Program-made: the position numbers and the translations under genes
Shown: positions 10,358 through 24,699 of the stretch, in pieces
Position numbering within the stretch: the stretch's first letter is position 1
How the letters are laid out: every line of letters begins with the position of its first letter
NCBI RefSeq assembly: GCF_000218685.1
Contig: NW_006763290.1
Span: 101,540-165,539, forward strand
Source of the DNA: Serpula lacrymans var. lacrymans S7.9
Lineage: Eukaryota; Basidiomycota; Agaricomycetes; Boletales; Serpulaceae
Length of the DNA stretch: 64,000 nt
Direction: 5' to 3'
Notes under the pieces: model-generated
Seen by the model: only the letters and a program-made list of their open reading frames with translations
What the model was told of the DNA's origin: nothing
Databases searched by the model: none

Positions 10358-13023
10358 TTATATTACAGTCTCATTTTGATTCGCCTCATCCATCCTCACC
10401 CATACACCATCCTTTCATATGAGAGATGAGCAAACAAATCGCAGCCCACCATAGGTAATTATCACGTACCGCAGCATACATGGTCAAGTGTCCCTTGATG
10501 ACTATCTTCTCCACAGCTTGTCTTCCTGGACCTTTCGCCCACTCAGCCGGAGGTGGTTTTTGAACATCGGTCGCAAGCGATACGGACGAAAATGCTTGGA
10601 GAAGGCGAACAAGGAAGTAAGATGCTTCATTGTATGCGAACTAAGAAGCATCATTAATTTCCCATTTAAGTTTTCAATAGACGAAAATTTACCTGTTGGC
10701 CTAAACAGATCCTGGGACCGGCGTTGAAGGGAACAAAAATAAAGGGGTTTGGAGTGAGGAACTTGTGAAGACGCTGATCAATAAATCTATCTGGGTCAAA
10801 TTCTAAAGCTGGAAACCGAAATATAAGTATCACGAGATCACACAAGCCATACAGTACACACCATCTGGACCCCATAAATCCTTCCTCCGATGCATTAAAA
10901 ACACGGAATAGGGAACTCTAAATGCGACATTTGTAAGGTTTCGTAGTGGGTACAATCGGCTTGCACTAACCTGGTGTTCGCAGGGATGTACAACGGTTTG
11001 CCGCCATTCACTGAAGGCCAAACAGTAGCTTCAGTGCTTGTCCTAAAGGCGTCCACTTATCAGGGTTGTTTTCAGCATACACGACAAAGTTCATACCTAA
11101 CATTGAATGGCCTAAAACGAAATGATCAGATATCGATAAAACTTACTAAATTTTTTTGACTTACACTGGAGGATATAGTCGAAGTGTTTCTAATGTAACA
11201 AAATCAACATCATCTAAATGATCGAAAAACCACGCAAGACATACCATTCAGAACCGCTCTCATATACTTCATCTCGCGCATATCATCGTATGTCGGCCTT
11301 CTCGAGCCCCCAACTTTAGTGAGGACTTCCTCGCGAAGACGGGTAAGAACAACAGGGTGCTGGGAAAGCATGTAAATGACAAATGTCAACAAGCCAGCGG
11401 TCTTAAATTTGAGGTTAATATTGTTGATAAATTTATCCTACAGGAGAGAAAATAGCGGCTTACTGTGTCACGACCCGCAATCATGATGTTTAGTGTTTCA
11501 TCCCGGATCACCGTAGGATCTGAATATAACAAGGTCAACGGCGCATATAGGCATATAGGAACTTCTGCGAACCTTCCGTATAATTTACGAGGTGGTCTAG
11601 AAGTGTTTCACCTTCCTTGGCATCGTCGTTTACGCCGCTCTCCTTCAAATCCCTTTTTTTCTGCAGTGCATCCTTGAGAATAGGATCGATGAACTGATAA
11701 CAGATGTCCATGCGTTTCTTAACGGTGTCACTCCAGAACTCGAAGAAGCGCCAGTTGGAACCGTAGCGTCCTCGAGAAGAAGCAGCTACCTGAGCCTCTG
11801 CAAACGCTTGCGCGAATATGTTGGCAGGGTGGTTCTCAGTAAACGCTGATTTCGCTAATGGAGACGATGGAGGATATGGTAATCCTGCTCCTAGAGAGCA
11901 CACATCCTTCCCGAACAGGAATTCAGTAGCCGAGTCAAGAGTGAATCGCGATACCATGTCCTGCAATGCACTATAAACTGCCGTAGGAGGAGGATGCAAT
12001 CGATCACCGACGTACCTGGAAGTCGACGGGATAGCCCTCTCTCAACCTTTGCTTGAACTGACTGATAGCATCCTCTGCATGTTTTTCGAAGATATCAAAG
12101 TGGCTAATACGGTCCCTGCTGAAAAATGGGCGCGTCATGGTCCGGTGAAATCTATCGCAATAAAACGATGAGCCTTGGAGAAAAAACAGGCTGATGGGAA
12201 AATGCCCTACTTCCATGTGTCACCTGAAAGCTGAATGAGACATATGAAGATAGGCAAGGACTAAATACATACCGTCTGAATTGAATACACCGGTTCCAAG
12301 AAGCGAATTGACCTGATCCCAGAACATGGGACCTATTGTAAGAAAAGGGGTTTTAAGTCTCCTATAACAACTCGATCTGACGACTGTTGAGCTAACCTTT
12401 ACCGTACGAATTAAATTTTGTTGCGAGGATAGCCTGACGTCATCCAGTCAATTGAAACTCACTAATATGCACGTTGCAAGAATTACCTTGATATATTCTG
12501 GTTCAAAGGTAAATATCTATGAATGTGGGCCATTAGCTCTTCACATAGGGGGTGCATATCTATAATGACGGTTACCCTATTCTCAAGAAGAACCTTGGCA
12601 TTGAACGTGTTCCCATTGATCTCAGCCTCTTGCTCTAGCACTTCACCTGTAAATAGAATATGATGAGAGAAGCTATGCGCATGATGTTGAGAAAAACTGA
12701 CCCATATAGCCCGTTTTCGAATTTGCGACCATCCGCAATAAAATGTCAAGGCCTGCAGGCCATTTGCTTGTAGCTCTGGGAGGGAGAACTGCACCACGAG
12801 CAGCGGCCTCTCTGCTATCGACGTAATCAGTGTATATGACACTGACCATCGGTGTTAGGGGAATTGATAGGATGTAGGCGAGGAATTGAAGCCAGTAAGG
12901 AACAGAGACGTCGAGGACTGCATCGCAGACACGTAGTAGAATGTAGATGGATACGGGGGGAAGCAAGAGACGAGGCAGACGGCGGAAGATCAGTATGATC
13001 CCAGGTGGAAGTTGGATGGCCAT
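10358..13023 (-). CDS. Cytochrome P450, CYP63-like (clan CYP52), copy 1
   Basis: By hand splicing the gene has about 17 exons and no internal stop. The N-terminus ([13 protein letters not shown]...) has a proline-rich start and hydrophobic segments typical of ER anchoring. Family blocks follow in order: [36 protein letters not shown], the I-helix AGRDT (oxygen activation), ETLRLYPPV (K-helix ExxR), and the haem loop [12 protein letters not shown] with the cysteine ligand. The last exons encode [12 protein letters not shown] and a short C-terminal tail. The EFLFGKDV and MTRPFF blocks point to the CYP52/CYP63 group of fatty-acid or alkane terminal hydroxylases; the exact family is from memory and the substrate is unknown. 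It lies in tandem with a second P450 that has the same intron positions. Confidence 0.85.
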
Positions 13024-13861
13024 GGTGAACAGTGAGAAGTGAGCAGATTTGCAGTTGTACCTCTTTGCTGGTGAAGATCCAGTTCTATATATGATTTCTG
13101 TGATTCACATGCCCGAGGAATAGGCGGGAGTAATGCAAAGTTGAAAGCAATTGCCGGATGCTGTTGTGTAAGCTCCTGTGAGTGGGAAAGATGGCTGTGA
13201 GGATTGAGGATAGTAGAGTGCGGCACAAGACATACCGGCCAGAACTTGTGATTTTTCGATGCCGCAAAGTACGAATAGGTGCGGATCGACTGCGGCCCCA
13301 ACGGCAGCCGTCGGTATGTCTGACGCACTCTCCATGTCTCATAAACTGATTTACCGCAGAGGCATAACCCCGGTGATTAGCGGCATATTGCACTTGGCTA
13401 AAGAACAAGAGTCCTGAAAAAAAAGAAAGCAGCAGTCCTCGTTAGTTCCTTGTCATCGTCTGCCAAGAGTACCAAAAAGTAAACGTCCTGTCACTCTCTG
13501 CGGGAATAAGGAAGAAAACATCATAACGACATGCCTGGTGGCAAATCAACAAACATGCCGGCAACCCAGCACAACCCGGCGTGGCACTTCCGCTGTCGGT
13601 GGCCCCCTGAAATAAAATTAACAGCACCTACTATTTTGATTTATCATCGACATTAACCGTCGGTTAGAGCACTCTCAGTTACACTGCTGCACATCAATGG
13701 TTTCAAGAGTCGAGCGCTCGTTTCTACGCACTGGCACATTCTTTATATACGACCGTCATATCAAATTGGTCTCACTGGGGAGACTTACACATCCTTGTGT
13801 AATAGTAATATTGTGTAGCAGATGTAGTACAGCACAGGTAACTCCCCGACGGGATCCAGCC
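13024..13861. other. Intergenic region between tandem P450s
   Basis: 838 bp holding the promoter of P450 copy 1 and the 3' end of copy 2. The open frames seen are in conflicting frames with no recognisable domain. A short match to a P450 tail was not found, so there is no sign of a third, decayed copy. Confidence 0.4.
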
Positions 13862-16582
13862 CTATTCATGTACCGCTTCCTCCAGCCTGACCCAAACACC
13901 GCCCTATAAGAATACTGAGCTAACGTCCAAGAGAAAGATGAGGAAATAAATGTACTCACGTGCACATACATGGTGAGGTGATACTTTGGATAGATCTTTT
14001 CTATCGATTTCCGGTCAGAAGCCCCTGCCCAGTGGGAAGGTGGAGCAAACTGCTCATCAGTGGCGAGTGTTATGGACGAAAACTTTTGTAGGAAGCGGAT
14101 TAGGAAGAACGATATCTGATTATAGGCAAACTGTCGTGAAAATGTCAGTTAGTATACGAAGAGTATGATTATCATTTCGAAAAATAGAAAAAGATGCATC
14201 TCGCTTCCTCAGAAAAAATGCAAACTCAGTATCCTACTGTCGTGAACGAACCTGTTGACCAAGACAAATCCTGGGTCCTGCATTGAAGGGAATGAAGATA
14301 AACGGGTTAGCCGTCAAATATTTGTGCAGCCGTTCATCGATAAATCTGTCGGGGTCAAAGTCTTGCGCTAAGAACTCAAATGAGCTTATGACCCCAATAC
14401 TTGGGATGGGCAGCTTACCATCTGGACCCCAAAGATCTTTCCGACGATGCATCAATAGTACAGAATAGTTGATCCTGTATGACCAGAGAGAACTTAAGAT
14501 GTGTCCTTGTGATATGAAAATTTTGTTACTTGCCTTGTGCCGGCCGGCACAAAGAAAGGAGTACCGCCGTTATTAGAAGGCAAAGTAGTATCTCGAGTTG
14601 AAACCCTGGAATGGAAGGACAGAACCATATCATGAGCCACCGCTCCTTTCTTGCAGATTCTACCTACCTTATGTTAGAGGGACTGGAGGTTTAGTGCTGT
14701 CAGATCAAGGTACTAGCTAAACACCTAAAGTTTGAACTTACACGGCAGGATGTAGTCGAAGCGTTTCTGATGTTTTCTGTCAGACAGCAACCAATGCAGA
14801 GTGATAAAATATATACCGTTGATAACAGCTCTGAGATATTTCATATCCCGAATGTCGTCATAAGTAGGCCTATCAGTAAGCCCGACCTTGTTTATGATCT
14901 CTTCACGTAAGCGGTCAAGGATCCTGGGGTTTTGAGATAGCTGATATATCATAAAGGATAGCGTGGACGCAGTCTATCGCATATCAGGTAAGTGCATGAC
15001 TTCCACAGGTACGGAAGGGACAACTTACGGTGTCACCGCCGGCAATCATGATGTTGAGCGTTTCGTCTTTCAGCATTTTAAGGTCTACGAATATCCATAA
15101 GCTTGATGACGGTGACAAAAGACGTGCCGGTCATACCCTCTGTATAGTTGACGAGGTGGTCCAACAGGGTCTCACCATCCTTCACTTCCCTGTCAAAATT
15201 CCCTTTTAGGTCATTTCCACTGCTACTTTGCATGGCTTTCTTCTTTTCCAAAGCCTCGGCAATGATAGGATTGACAAATTCGTCGATTACATCCATGTAG
15301 GTATGAACCTTATCTTTCCAAAACTCGGCCAATGGCCATTTGCCACCATACCGTGAGCGCAGCGCGGAGGCCATCTGTGCATCTCCAAAAGCCTCGGCAA
15401 AGTCGTTCGCAGGATGAGACTTGACAATGTCCAGGGGTGAATTCGGAGGGTAAGGAAGTCCGGCAGATAGAGACTTGACATCTTTGCCGAAAAGAAACTC
15501 GGTTGCCGAATCCAGGGTGAAGCGGCGAATAGCGTCCTTTGGAGAACAAAAAATGAGGTAATATAGGCCAAATGGGATCATACAAGCTCACCTGGAAGTC
15601 AATGGGATAACCTTCCAGAAGGCGGATTCTTATTTGTTCAATGACATCTTCAGCGTGGCGATTGAATATATCGAAATGGCTTATGCGATCTCTGGTAAAG
15701 AACGGCCGAGTCATACTTCGATGAAATCTGCAACATCTACGGCATCAGACACCTGACAGTAGCAATAGACATACTACAAAAGGAAAAGGTCGTACTTCCA
15801 AACATCACCTGCGCGGTTTGAGTGAGGAGCTATAGGCTAGGAGATTTGGTGATAGTATCTACCATCTGAGCTGAATACCCCTTCCCCCAATAAGGAACTT
15901 AGCTGATATCTCATAGGCCCTACAAGAACAAAGGTTATATTCTCCGCGGACCGCTCGCGATTGCAAGGATCCTACCTTTTGCAAAATCGTTGAATTGTGA
16001 AGCAAGTATAGCCTTTTCTAGAATAAGCATTCACACAGCGAAGGAATGGTTTGCCCCGTACCTTCACATGTTCGGGCTCCGAAGTGAAGATCTGAACCAC
16101 AAGATTTAGGTACGATGGCATACAAACACTCTTTCAATTACCTTGTTTTCGAAAAAAGTTCGGATGGTAAATGTATGACCATATTTCTCGGACCATTCAT
16201 TCATTAAGTCAACTTTAGGACGGATCAGAATGGAAAACAAAATTAGATCCTTGTACATACCAGGATGATTATTCTTGAAGTCATGGACCATCGCAGCCAC
16301 CAGATCGACCCCTGCAAATTTATCAGACTGGACATACGGTGGCATGACTGCACCGCGCGCAGCGGCACCCCTCCGGTTCACGTATGCGGTATACTGAACG
16401 CTCAGTACAAATGCCACTGGCAAAGATAGAAGAACTGCGCATGTGTATTGGAACGCTGATACGCGAACATCCAGAAGTGTCTCGATGATGGAGATGAGAG
16501 CGAATGTAGAGGCTGGAGGAAGCAATAAACCAGGCAAACACTGAGCGACGTATGTTACACCAGGTGGTAAGCCTCGGGCCAT
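13862..16582 (-). CDS. Cytochrome P450, CYP63-like (clan CYP52), copy 2
   Basis: Tandem paralogue of the gene ending at 10358, with matching exon borders. The start was chosen at the ATG at 16580-16582 ([15 protein letters not shown]) because it aligns with the start of copy 1; the frame stays open further upstream but without similarity. Key blocks are TMRPFF-like [37 protein letters not shown], the I-helix [22 protein letters not shown], and the haem loop [12 protein letters not shown]. One intron near 14535 uses a GC donor (AG|GCAAGT), needed to join PAGTR to [11 protein letters not shown]. The last exon gives [13 protein letters not shown]. The gene looks intact. The substrate is unknown; a membrane-bound monooxygenase of fatty acids or hydrocarbons is the likely class. 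Confidence 0.85.
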
Positions 16583-17448
16583 TGCGAAGTGTTCTGTTGG
16601 TTCAGATAAGAACCAGTGTAGTTTATATGTTATAACGTTCACGCAAGCGCGGTATTTGAGGTATGCCGAGACCGGTAAGTCCTTAAATGCATTCAGTGAG
16701 TAGCATGTGAAACCAGAGATGAAGCATCCAGGATGCCGCTCACCCTGAATCCGATATCTCTGTAATTGCTGTTGATGGGTATGAAATAAACGGCACGATA
16801 GCATGAGCCAGTTGCCAGTGAGCGAGTAACGCAACTGATGGGAGGCGATGTGATTGCAACAGTGGCTTGTTCGCGTACCACAAACTTATGCAAGTGCTGA
16901 AGTGGATGTAGTACTTGTACTTTCTGTATTACCAGTGTTCTCTGCCTTCAGCTTTAATCGCGGTCTGTGGAAACATGTAGCCTACGTTATGGAATACACA
17001 TCCTGAGCTCCACTGGCTGCCAAGCTAACCTTCTAGACCCAGAAACACTTCAATCCCCTGCCGGCATCCCTACGATAGGCGCAGCTGTGTGATAAAATCA
17101 ACCAAGTCCATGTTTGCTGTGAGTGCGTACTCAAGCATAGCCACATCGGTAATACATGCATCATATTGAGCATCAGGCAGTATATAGGTATTTATTCGAA
17201 TTCACTTCCTTCTTCTTCTTCTTGAATATGCCTAGAATCTCTCTTACAACGACAAAAAAATCAGTACTGGAATATATGTATGGAACGCAAAACGGCACGA
17301 AACAGAAACATGGCCCACTAAAGAGCAAAAGGCGGACGTAACGTAGGAGAGAACGTGACCACACGAACAGCTGCGAAAGAAAATCAAAAACAATGTCATT
17401 CTACTACATCGGCAACATGTTTTCGTCTGACTACAGTTTTTCCATCGC
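16583..17448. other. Intergenic region between P450 copy 2 and actin
   Basis: 866 bp with the P450 copy 2 promoter and the 3' UTR of actin. A (CTT)n-like tract occurs near 17205. No other gene is supported; the open frames are short and featureless. Confidence 0.4.
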
Positions 17449-19105
<1,657 letters not shown>

Positions 19106-20011
19106 TGTGAATTATTTGCGAAAGATGTAAAAGGTTGAGATGAAAGTGATTGAGAGCTGATGAATCGGAGTGTTTTATCGATTTAAAGTCAGAAAAGGCG
19201 ATGCATGATTCCGCAGTGATTACGATGAGATAAAAGCGATGGTCAGCACTGCAAACTGCGAACTGCGCGCTGTTGGCAACGATGCCCAGCACAAAATGAG
19301 ACTTACCTTTGGCTGAGGAACGGACAAGGATATGGGCGAGGGCAAAGGGCGGGTGAGGTTCAGCTATGCTGGTTATCGGATTGTATTTAGGGTAGGCTCC
19401 CACCCATTCTAATTTCGGTTCTGATCTCTGTATCCATAGTGCTAAACTGCTAATCCTTAGGTCTTGGTTATGGCCATCGCAGTCATCGCAGCAATTACTT
19501 GAAACTTTGCCCAGTTCGACTGCTCTGCTCAGCGCAAAGAAGCACACCTTGCAATCAGTCATCCAATTGCCTTACCAGTCGCGTCCATGCCGTTCAGGCG
19601 CCAACCAGACATGCATCGCACGGATTGCATACCCGTACCATGTCCAAGAAATATCGTATCTAATCTCACTTTTACAGTAGTGCTTACAGTAATAACACCC
19701 TGCAATAAGGTGTCGTGATTGTGTCTACTTTCGTCATAGCTCACACCGTAGCTCCTTTCGCTGGTACATCGGCCCCCTGCAGCTTTACGGCAATACAACC
19801 AGATTTTATGAATGTTCATTTTAAAAATCTATGGAGCGTCTCAACAGGTCTCTTGCAATGCACAACAGCACCAAAGCAAGTATATTAACGGAGGCTGACA
19901 CGTCTATCCAGGCCGTCAGCACATGTCAGCCTCCGCCACAGAAACATACATCCTATATCAATCGACCTTTCCCCACCAGATGCCACAAGACTGTTCCTCT
20001 TCTCACCCACC
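19106..20011. promoter_or_regulatory. Divergent promoter region (actin / membrane protein)
   Basis: 906 bp between the starts of actin (-) and the plus-strand membrane protein. Several short open frames occur on both strands but none has domain similarity. The actin-proximal 150 bp are purine-rich on the plus strand (pyrimidine-rich on the coding strand), as is usual near fungal transcription starts. A 5' UTR intron in actin is possible but not provable here. Confidence 0.4.
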
Positions 20012-20989
20012 ATGCCGCCCGCAACAAACACGGAATCTCCAGACCCAACCACCGTGTCCAGCCCCGGAAAGCCTCCGCCGCAGCACGTCACTCTGCCCCC
20101 AGCATCCATCGTCATCCTTGTCATATGCCTCGTCCTCGTAGGAATCATGATGCTCTATGTCATCTACCGCCATTTCAGCGTCAAGTACAACCGAAAGGCC
20201 AGAAAGGCAATGAAGAGACATGAGCGCATACATGCACAGGATAATGCCCAGTGCGACCAGGCAGCACTTTTGGTCACGACCCCCGAGAAGAAAGTTCCAG
20301 CAGCCAGTACTCTGCATTCGACTTGCACTCTCGTAGCCACCGCCTCGTCAAAGATTTTTTGTCCGCCCGTCATGTTACAGTTCCGTATCCCGGGAACCAA
20401 GAAGACAATCACTCTTTACGGCGCCGGGTCTCCATCCCCAGTGCGGAACGGCGATAAGGGCACCCTTGCGGATCCCCGACCTGATGTTCGTAATTGATCG
20501 CATCATCTCCTCCTGCGCTGCTGACCTTTAACGTCGTCACAGGTCGAATCGACAAAGGAAAATAGTATCACCCCTTTCATGATACCCCAATCTCCCAAGT
20601 GGCCTCCTCCCATCATGGGACGGTCAGCACCGTACACTCCGCATAACTGCGCGAGCAAAGGCTCCCCGGATCCACTCAAGGATGGCATATTCGGGGCGAA
20701 CATCCAAGATAGCAGCGATGGTAATGTACGTCCTTTGGTCAGCAACACCGACAACGTACGGAATATTCGGAAACCTCTGGCCTCCAAGGATATCACGACG
20801 GATATGATGTGGAGTTCGAAGGTTACCGCTGCTCAACAACCGGTCAATATACTTGGAATTATACGTTCAGTCTCTCAGCGCATGCCACCTCGAATGTCCG
20901 TGCCACACATCGATATGCCGAAACTCCCTCCCAAGGCGCTTGGACAGCAAAATGTCGACCCAACGTTACGTGGACCTCTTTCAAAGTGA
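20012..20989 (+). CDS. Single-pass membrane protein, unknown function
   Basis: Two exons (20012-20485 and 20543-20989) give about 306 residues. The N-terminus is short and Thr/Pro-rich. One strong membrane segment follows (ASIVILVICLVLVGIMMLYVIY, residues about 31-52), then a basic stop-transfer stretch (KYNRKARKAMKRHER) and a long Pro/Ser-rich cytoplasmic tail. The splice chosen uses donor GTTCGT; without it the protein would be 161 residues ending at 20497. I do not recognise the family. A similar small membrane protein lies at 23429, on the other side of the carotenoid oxygenase gene. No signal peptide is apparent; an N-out/C-in topology is likely from the charges. Confidence 0.6.
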
Positions 20990-21268
20990 TGGTGTTTGTT
21001 GCATAATGGTTCTTACACATGTCAAGTCTCGGATACCACATTCCTTCATAAATATAACACTCGTTTTTATTGAACAGGGCGTTGGTATAAAGTACACTAC
21101 GTGGAGAACAGCTCTCCCTCGATACATAAATCAGACATAAATAATAAGCAATAACCCTCGAACATAAAAAACAACTTAAGAAATAAGACACGTGCACATA
21201 AATGGTCATAACTGTTAAGCCGACCGTAAATCCCTGCTGAAGCCCATCTCGGATATAATGAAAGTATC

Positions 21269-22998
21269 TCAAGTATCGACGCTGGGAGTTCCCGCTGCAG
21301 TTTGAGGGAAATGGGTTCCGTGGAAACCGAACCCTACCACAGTCTCCATGCTCGCTCTGCCTACTTCCTCCATCGTCCTCGCGTCCAAAACTAACAGATA
21401 GCTCTTCGTCTTGTGACCATCCAAGACCACAGAAAGCAGCACGCCATCATCTTCATCTACCCCCACCGGGTTAGCGATAAACACGGGCTCGCCAGGATTT
21501 TGCCCCTGCACATGCCAATATGTGGGGTTCTTAGACTGCATGTCGTACTTGACTAGCCCATCAAAGAACGTACTGTTCCCCCTGTCTGATGCGCCATAGA
21601 CATAACGCGACGGTTTCGCGATGAACCGCGGATTTATGGAGGGCAAGTCGCAGGAGTGGGCCTTGGGTGCGATGTGCTCGCTAACAGCGGCGCGAGATCC
21701 TTCAGAGGAACCGATCGACGGGAGACGCCAGCGACGCAGGTTAGGGCGTGTTATGTCACCCCTTTCGCCCATGTACTCGAGAGAGTCCGGGGAAGTCGAT
21801 TTGATATTGCTGTAATAGAAGCGTTTAAGAACATCAAGGTTCTCATATGCGCAAAGAGTAGCAACAATATCGGTTTGGGAGGGGTTAGAAGGGGAAGGCT
21901 CTTCCCAAGCGTTGATGGTGTGGAAGCAGAAGAAGGGGTCGGTTTCGTATTTTGACACAACACCCTTTCCATGCCTGCGGTCAATGACATACCACAACGC
22001 TTTCTTCGACGGGTCAAAAGTACCAATAGCATCGAGCATGTTCTTATCCCAGAGGATCTTGGCGCCTCCCCAAGCGTAATGAGCCGACCAAATACAGAGA
22101 ACGATGTAGTTCTCGGTGATCATCATCGAGTGCAGATAGGCACCACGGGCATCTGTGATTGTGGCGAGTATCTCTGTTTCGCCGGTATCTGCGGAGACAC
22201 GAAACACCCTGTACGTGTGAGCCCTGCCGACATCGAGATTGTAGTTGAATATGTCACCGGTGACGGGATCGGACTTTGCGTGTGCAGCAGACATGTGGCC
22301 GACAAGCTCGTGATGGAGGGACTTCTGATCGGCAAAGCCAATGGGCTCTAGAGTCTCTGGGTCGATTTGCCGATAAACAGCAGCATCGGTTTTCGTCCAG
22401 AGAGTTTGGATGCCCGAAGCATGTCCGTCACTCTTTGACTTTTTGGCGGAACCAGTGATGTCCTTGAGACCAGGTGGATTGGCGGACAGAGTGACACCGA
22501 TGTTGGCGTGTGCAATGGCTTTGGGACTGTTGTCAGGGACGAACATGCTCATCACTTTTCTGAAAAAACTGATACATGGGTCGCGTTTCTGACCAAAATT
22601 AAAGTCATCCAGTTTTCCAGTCTTGCGAATGGTCTCGATGAGGGAGTCCACAGCAAACCTCGAGTTATAAAGTACGCGTGGAGGACTGCCGGGAGAGGAA
22701 ATGATTTGGAAACGATGGTTCTGGGTAAACCCATCAAACCAGTGGTCGACGGAGTAAGTGGTTCCAACGTCTGTTTTGACCTGATAACCACCTGGACCCG
22801 TTCTGTACAGGGTGCCAGAAACATACGATGGGATTGTTCCTGTCACTTGTAGTTCCACAGGAGAACGTTCTTCGTGGCCAGGCTCAAACTGGATATGTGG
22901 CTGAGATCAATACGAGAAAAAATGACAAGAGACGAGATACATACGCCTGCATCGTTTGGCCAATTGTTGTACGGTTCAAGGACCTTTGTAGTGGACAT
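21269..22998 (-). CDS. Carotenoid cleavage oxygenase (RPE65/CCO family)
   Basis: Two exons (22945-22998 and 21269-22900, with a 44-nt intron) give about 561 residues. The fold is a beta-propeller with Fe(II) held by four histidines, and candidates sit in the expected blocks: GHMSAAHAK, YLHSMMITE, CFHTINAWEE, and GFGFHGTHFP near the C-terminus. The N-terminus has NNWPND and the GTIPSYVSGTLYRTGPG block common to the family, and SVDHWFDGFTQNHRF matches the conserved HWFDG motif. Fungal members cleave beta-carotene to retinal (as UmCco1 and CarX do) or act on torulene or apocarotenals; which applies here cannot be told from sequence. Divergent from the membrane protein at 23429 across 430 bp. Confidence 0.92.
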
Positions 22999-23428
22999 GC
23001 TGGAATTGCTGCGAATGTTTGGATTGTTTGATGGTATATGTAGTCATGATCCACACTGCCCCGCAAGTTACGCGGTTGATGGGAGTCTCGGCGCCAGATG
23101 ACCCGCCGTACTCTAAGCAGGTGTCATGGCATGCAAGCGATGCACAAACCAGACTTGCATGATCCTGACATACGCCAACGAGGATAGACACCATGTCAAT
23201 AAACATGTAAACTAACAATCCCTGTTCTAATCTATGATAGGCCATTTCGATCTGGACGAACCTACTCGCGAGACCTTCTTTGCTAATCGGTCCTCTTCCA
23301 AATGGCCTGCTGGAGGCTAACCTGGTCAGCCTCTCAACCCCTCAGATCATAAGAAATCATGGCCCATTATCAGCCTGTTCTTCTCGTCGACCACACCTGC
23401 AACATCTCCAGGCGAATTGACATCCAGG
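22999..23428. promoter_or_regulatory. Divergent promoter with upstream ATG
   Basis: 430 bp between the oxygenase (-) and the membrane-protein gene (+). An ATG at 23359 opens a different frame that overlaps the start at 23429. It could act as an upstream ORF or mark an alternative first exon. Confidence 0.4.
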
Positions 23429-24205
23429 ATGGCACCTACTACGGTTCAATCGTTCAACGTATTCCCAACTGGTACCCCTCGTGTCACCTCGACCACTGTG
23501 ACGGCCTCTCAGAAGCGTATGGTGGCCATCTCTGTCATTACTTTTCTCGGATTTTCACTTCTCTGTGCCGTCTACGTGATCTATTGTCGGGTCTCTTATT
23601 GGCGCAAAGAAAAGGCTTTCCTCAAGGATCACGATGATATTTTCTTATCCGACGACGACACTCCCAGTAAGTCCTAATAATCGCACTATACTAACCCTCG
23701 ACCGACGGTTGCTATGTTTTGTCTCTGTCACAACTTTAGGAACTCCCAACTGGAAGTTGAGTCACGGTCAAACATACAAGAACTTCGTGGCAGAAGTAAG
23801 TCCTACGGAGTTATCACTCCATCATATCGCGTCATTTCGTATTCTTCACAGACGCCGGGCTCCGAGAAGACACTGGTTTCGAAAACACCTCTTATCAAGA
23901 AACCAGCCCCCGCCATCCCTCGTGCCCGTTCCGGATCAACATCACCCACGATTCACGCGCAAAGGAGGGCTACCAATCCTTTTGAAGATCCTTATACCAA
24001 CTTCCCCTCTCGCGTAGTCCGCACAGCTAAATTGGATAGGACACCGCCCTCCCTCACTCACGACCGCCTGGCTGCCATGATGGTCGACCCCAAGCTGGCC
24101 CCTGTGCAAGGACCGCTTATGCCGCTTCAGGTCCACACCAGCCCCGTCTCCCGATCATTGTTCGAATACAAGGGCCAGAACATCTCACGATCTGGTACGA
24201 TTTAG
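23429..24205 (+). CDS. Single-pass membrane protein, unknown function
   Basis: Three exons (23429-23666, 23740-23795, 23852-24205) give about 215 residues. A Thr/Pro-rich N-terminus is followed by one membrane segment (MVAISVITFLGFSLLCAVYVIY, about residues 30-51) and a charged juxtamembrane region (WRKEKAFLKDHDD). The tail is basic and proline-rich with NPFEDPYTNFPSR. The layout resembles the gene at 20012 (short N-terminus, one membrane span ending in VIY, Pro-rich tail), but clear sequence identity outside the span is lacking. The ATG at 23429 was chosen because it is the first in the coding frame. No known domain is recognised. Confidence 0.62.
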
Positions 24206-24699
24206 CACACACCTCCGGGAATTTCGCTTCTGTTTATATCTCTTTCATCGCTCTCGTCACATACTCTTCACGTCTTCTGGTTACTATACTATCTAGCAAT
24301 ACTTCAATCATTGCTTGCCCTCTTTACGTTTTTTTTTTTCGTCTCCGTCTAGCCCAACGGTCTCGAGACCCCGTCTCTCCCAAGTACATTCAGGTCCTCA
24401 TCAATCTTGAGGTTATTTGGCCACGAGTTGGGCATCGTTGTCTTTAACTTTACGAAGGAAAAATACACACGAACATGACTTAATGCCACCAATCACACTA
24501 TCTTTAGATACTGCTGAACTCCTGATGCTAGCAGCCTTGCTGTAGTCATACACCAGCCTTGATCTTATTCCTTTTGTGTCGGATCATTGGTGTTACAACG
24601 GATAAGGAACAACTATACATATCCAGCTATGTAATGATACATTTTCCCCGTTACTACGATATCATCTACACAGGGCACTCTTATAATACCGGTTTAGCT
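24206..24699. other. Convergent intergenic region
   Basis: 494 bp between two 3' ends. Contains a T-run near 24330 and A/T-rich stretches consistent with 3' UTRs. Nothing else seen. Confidence 0.4.
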
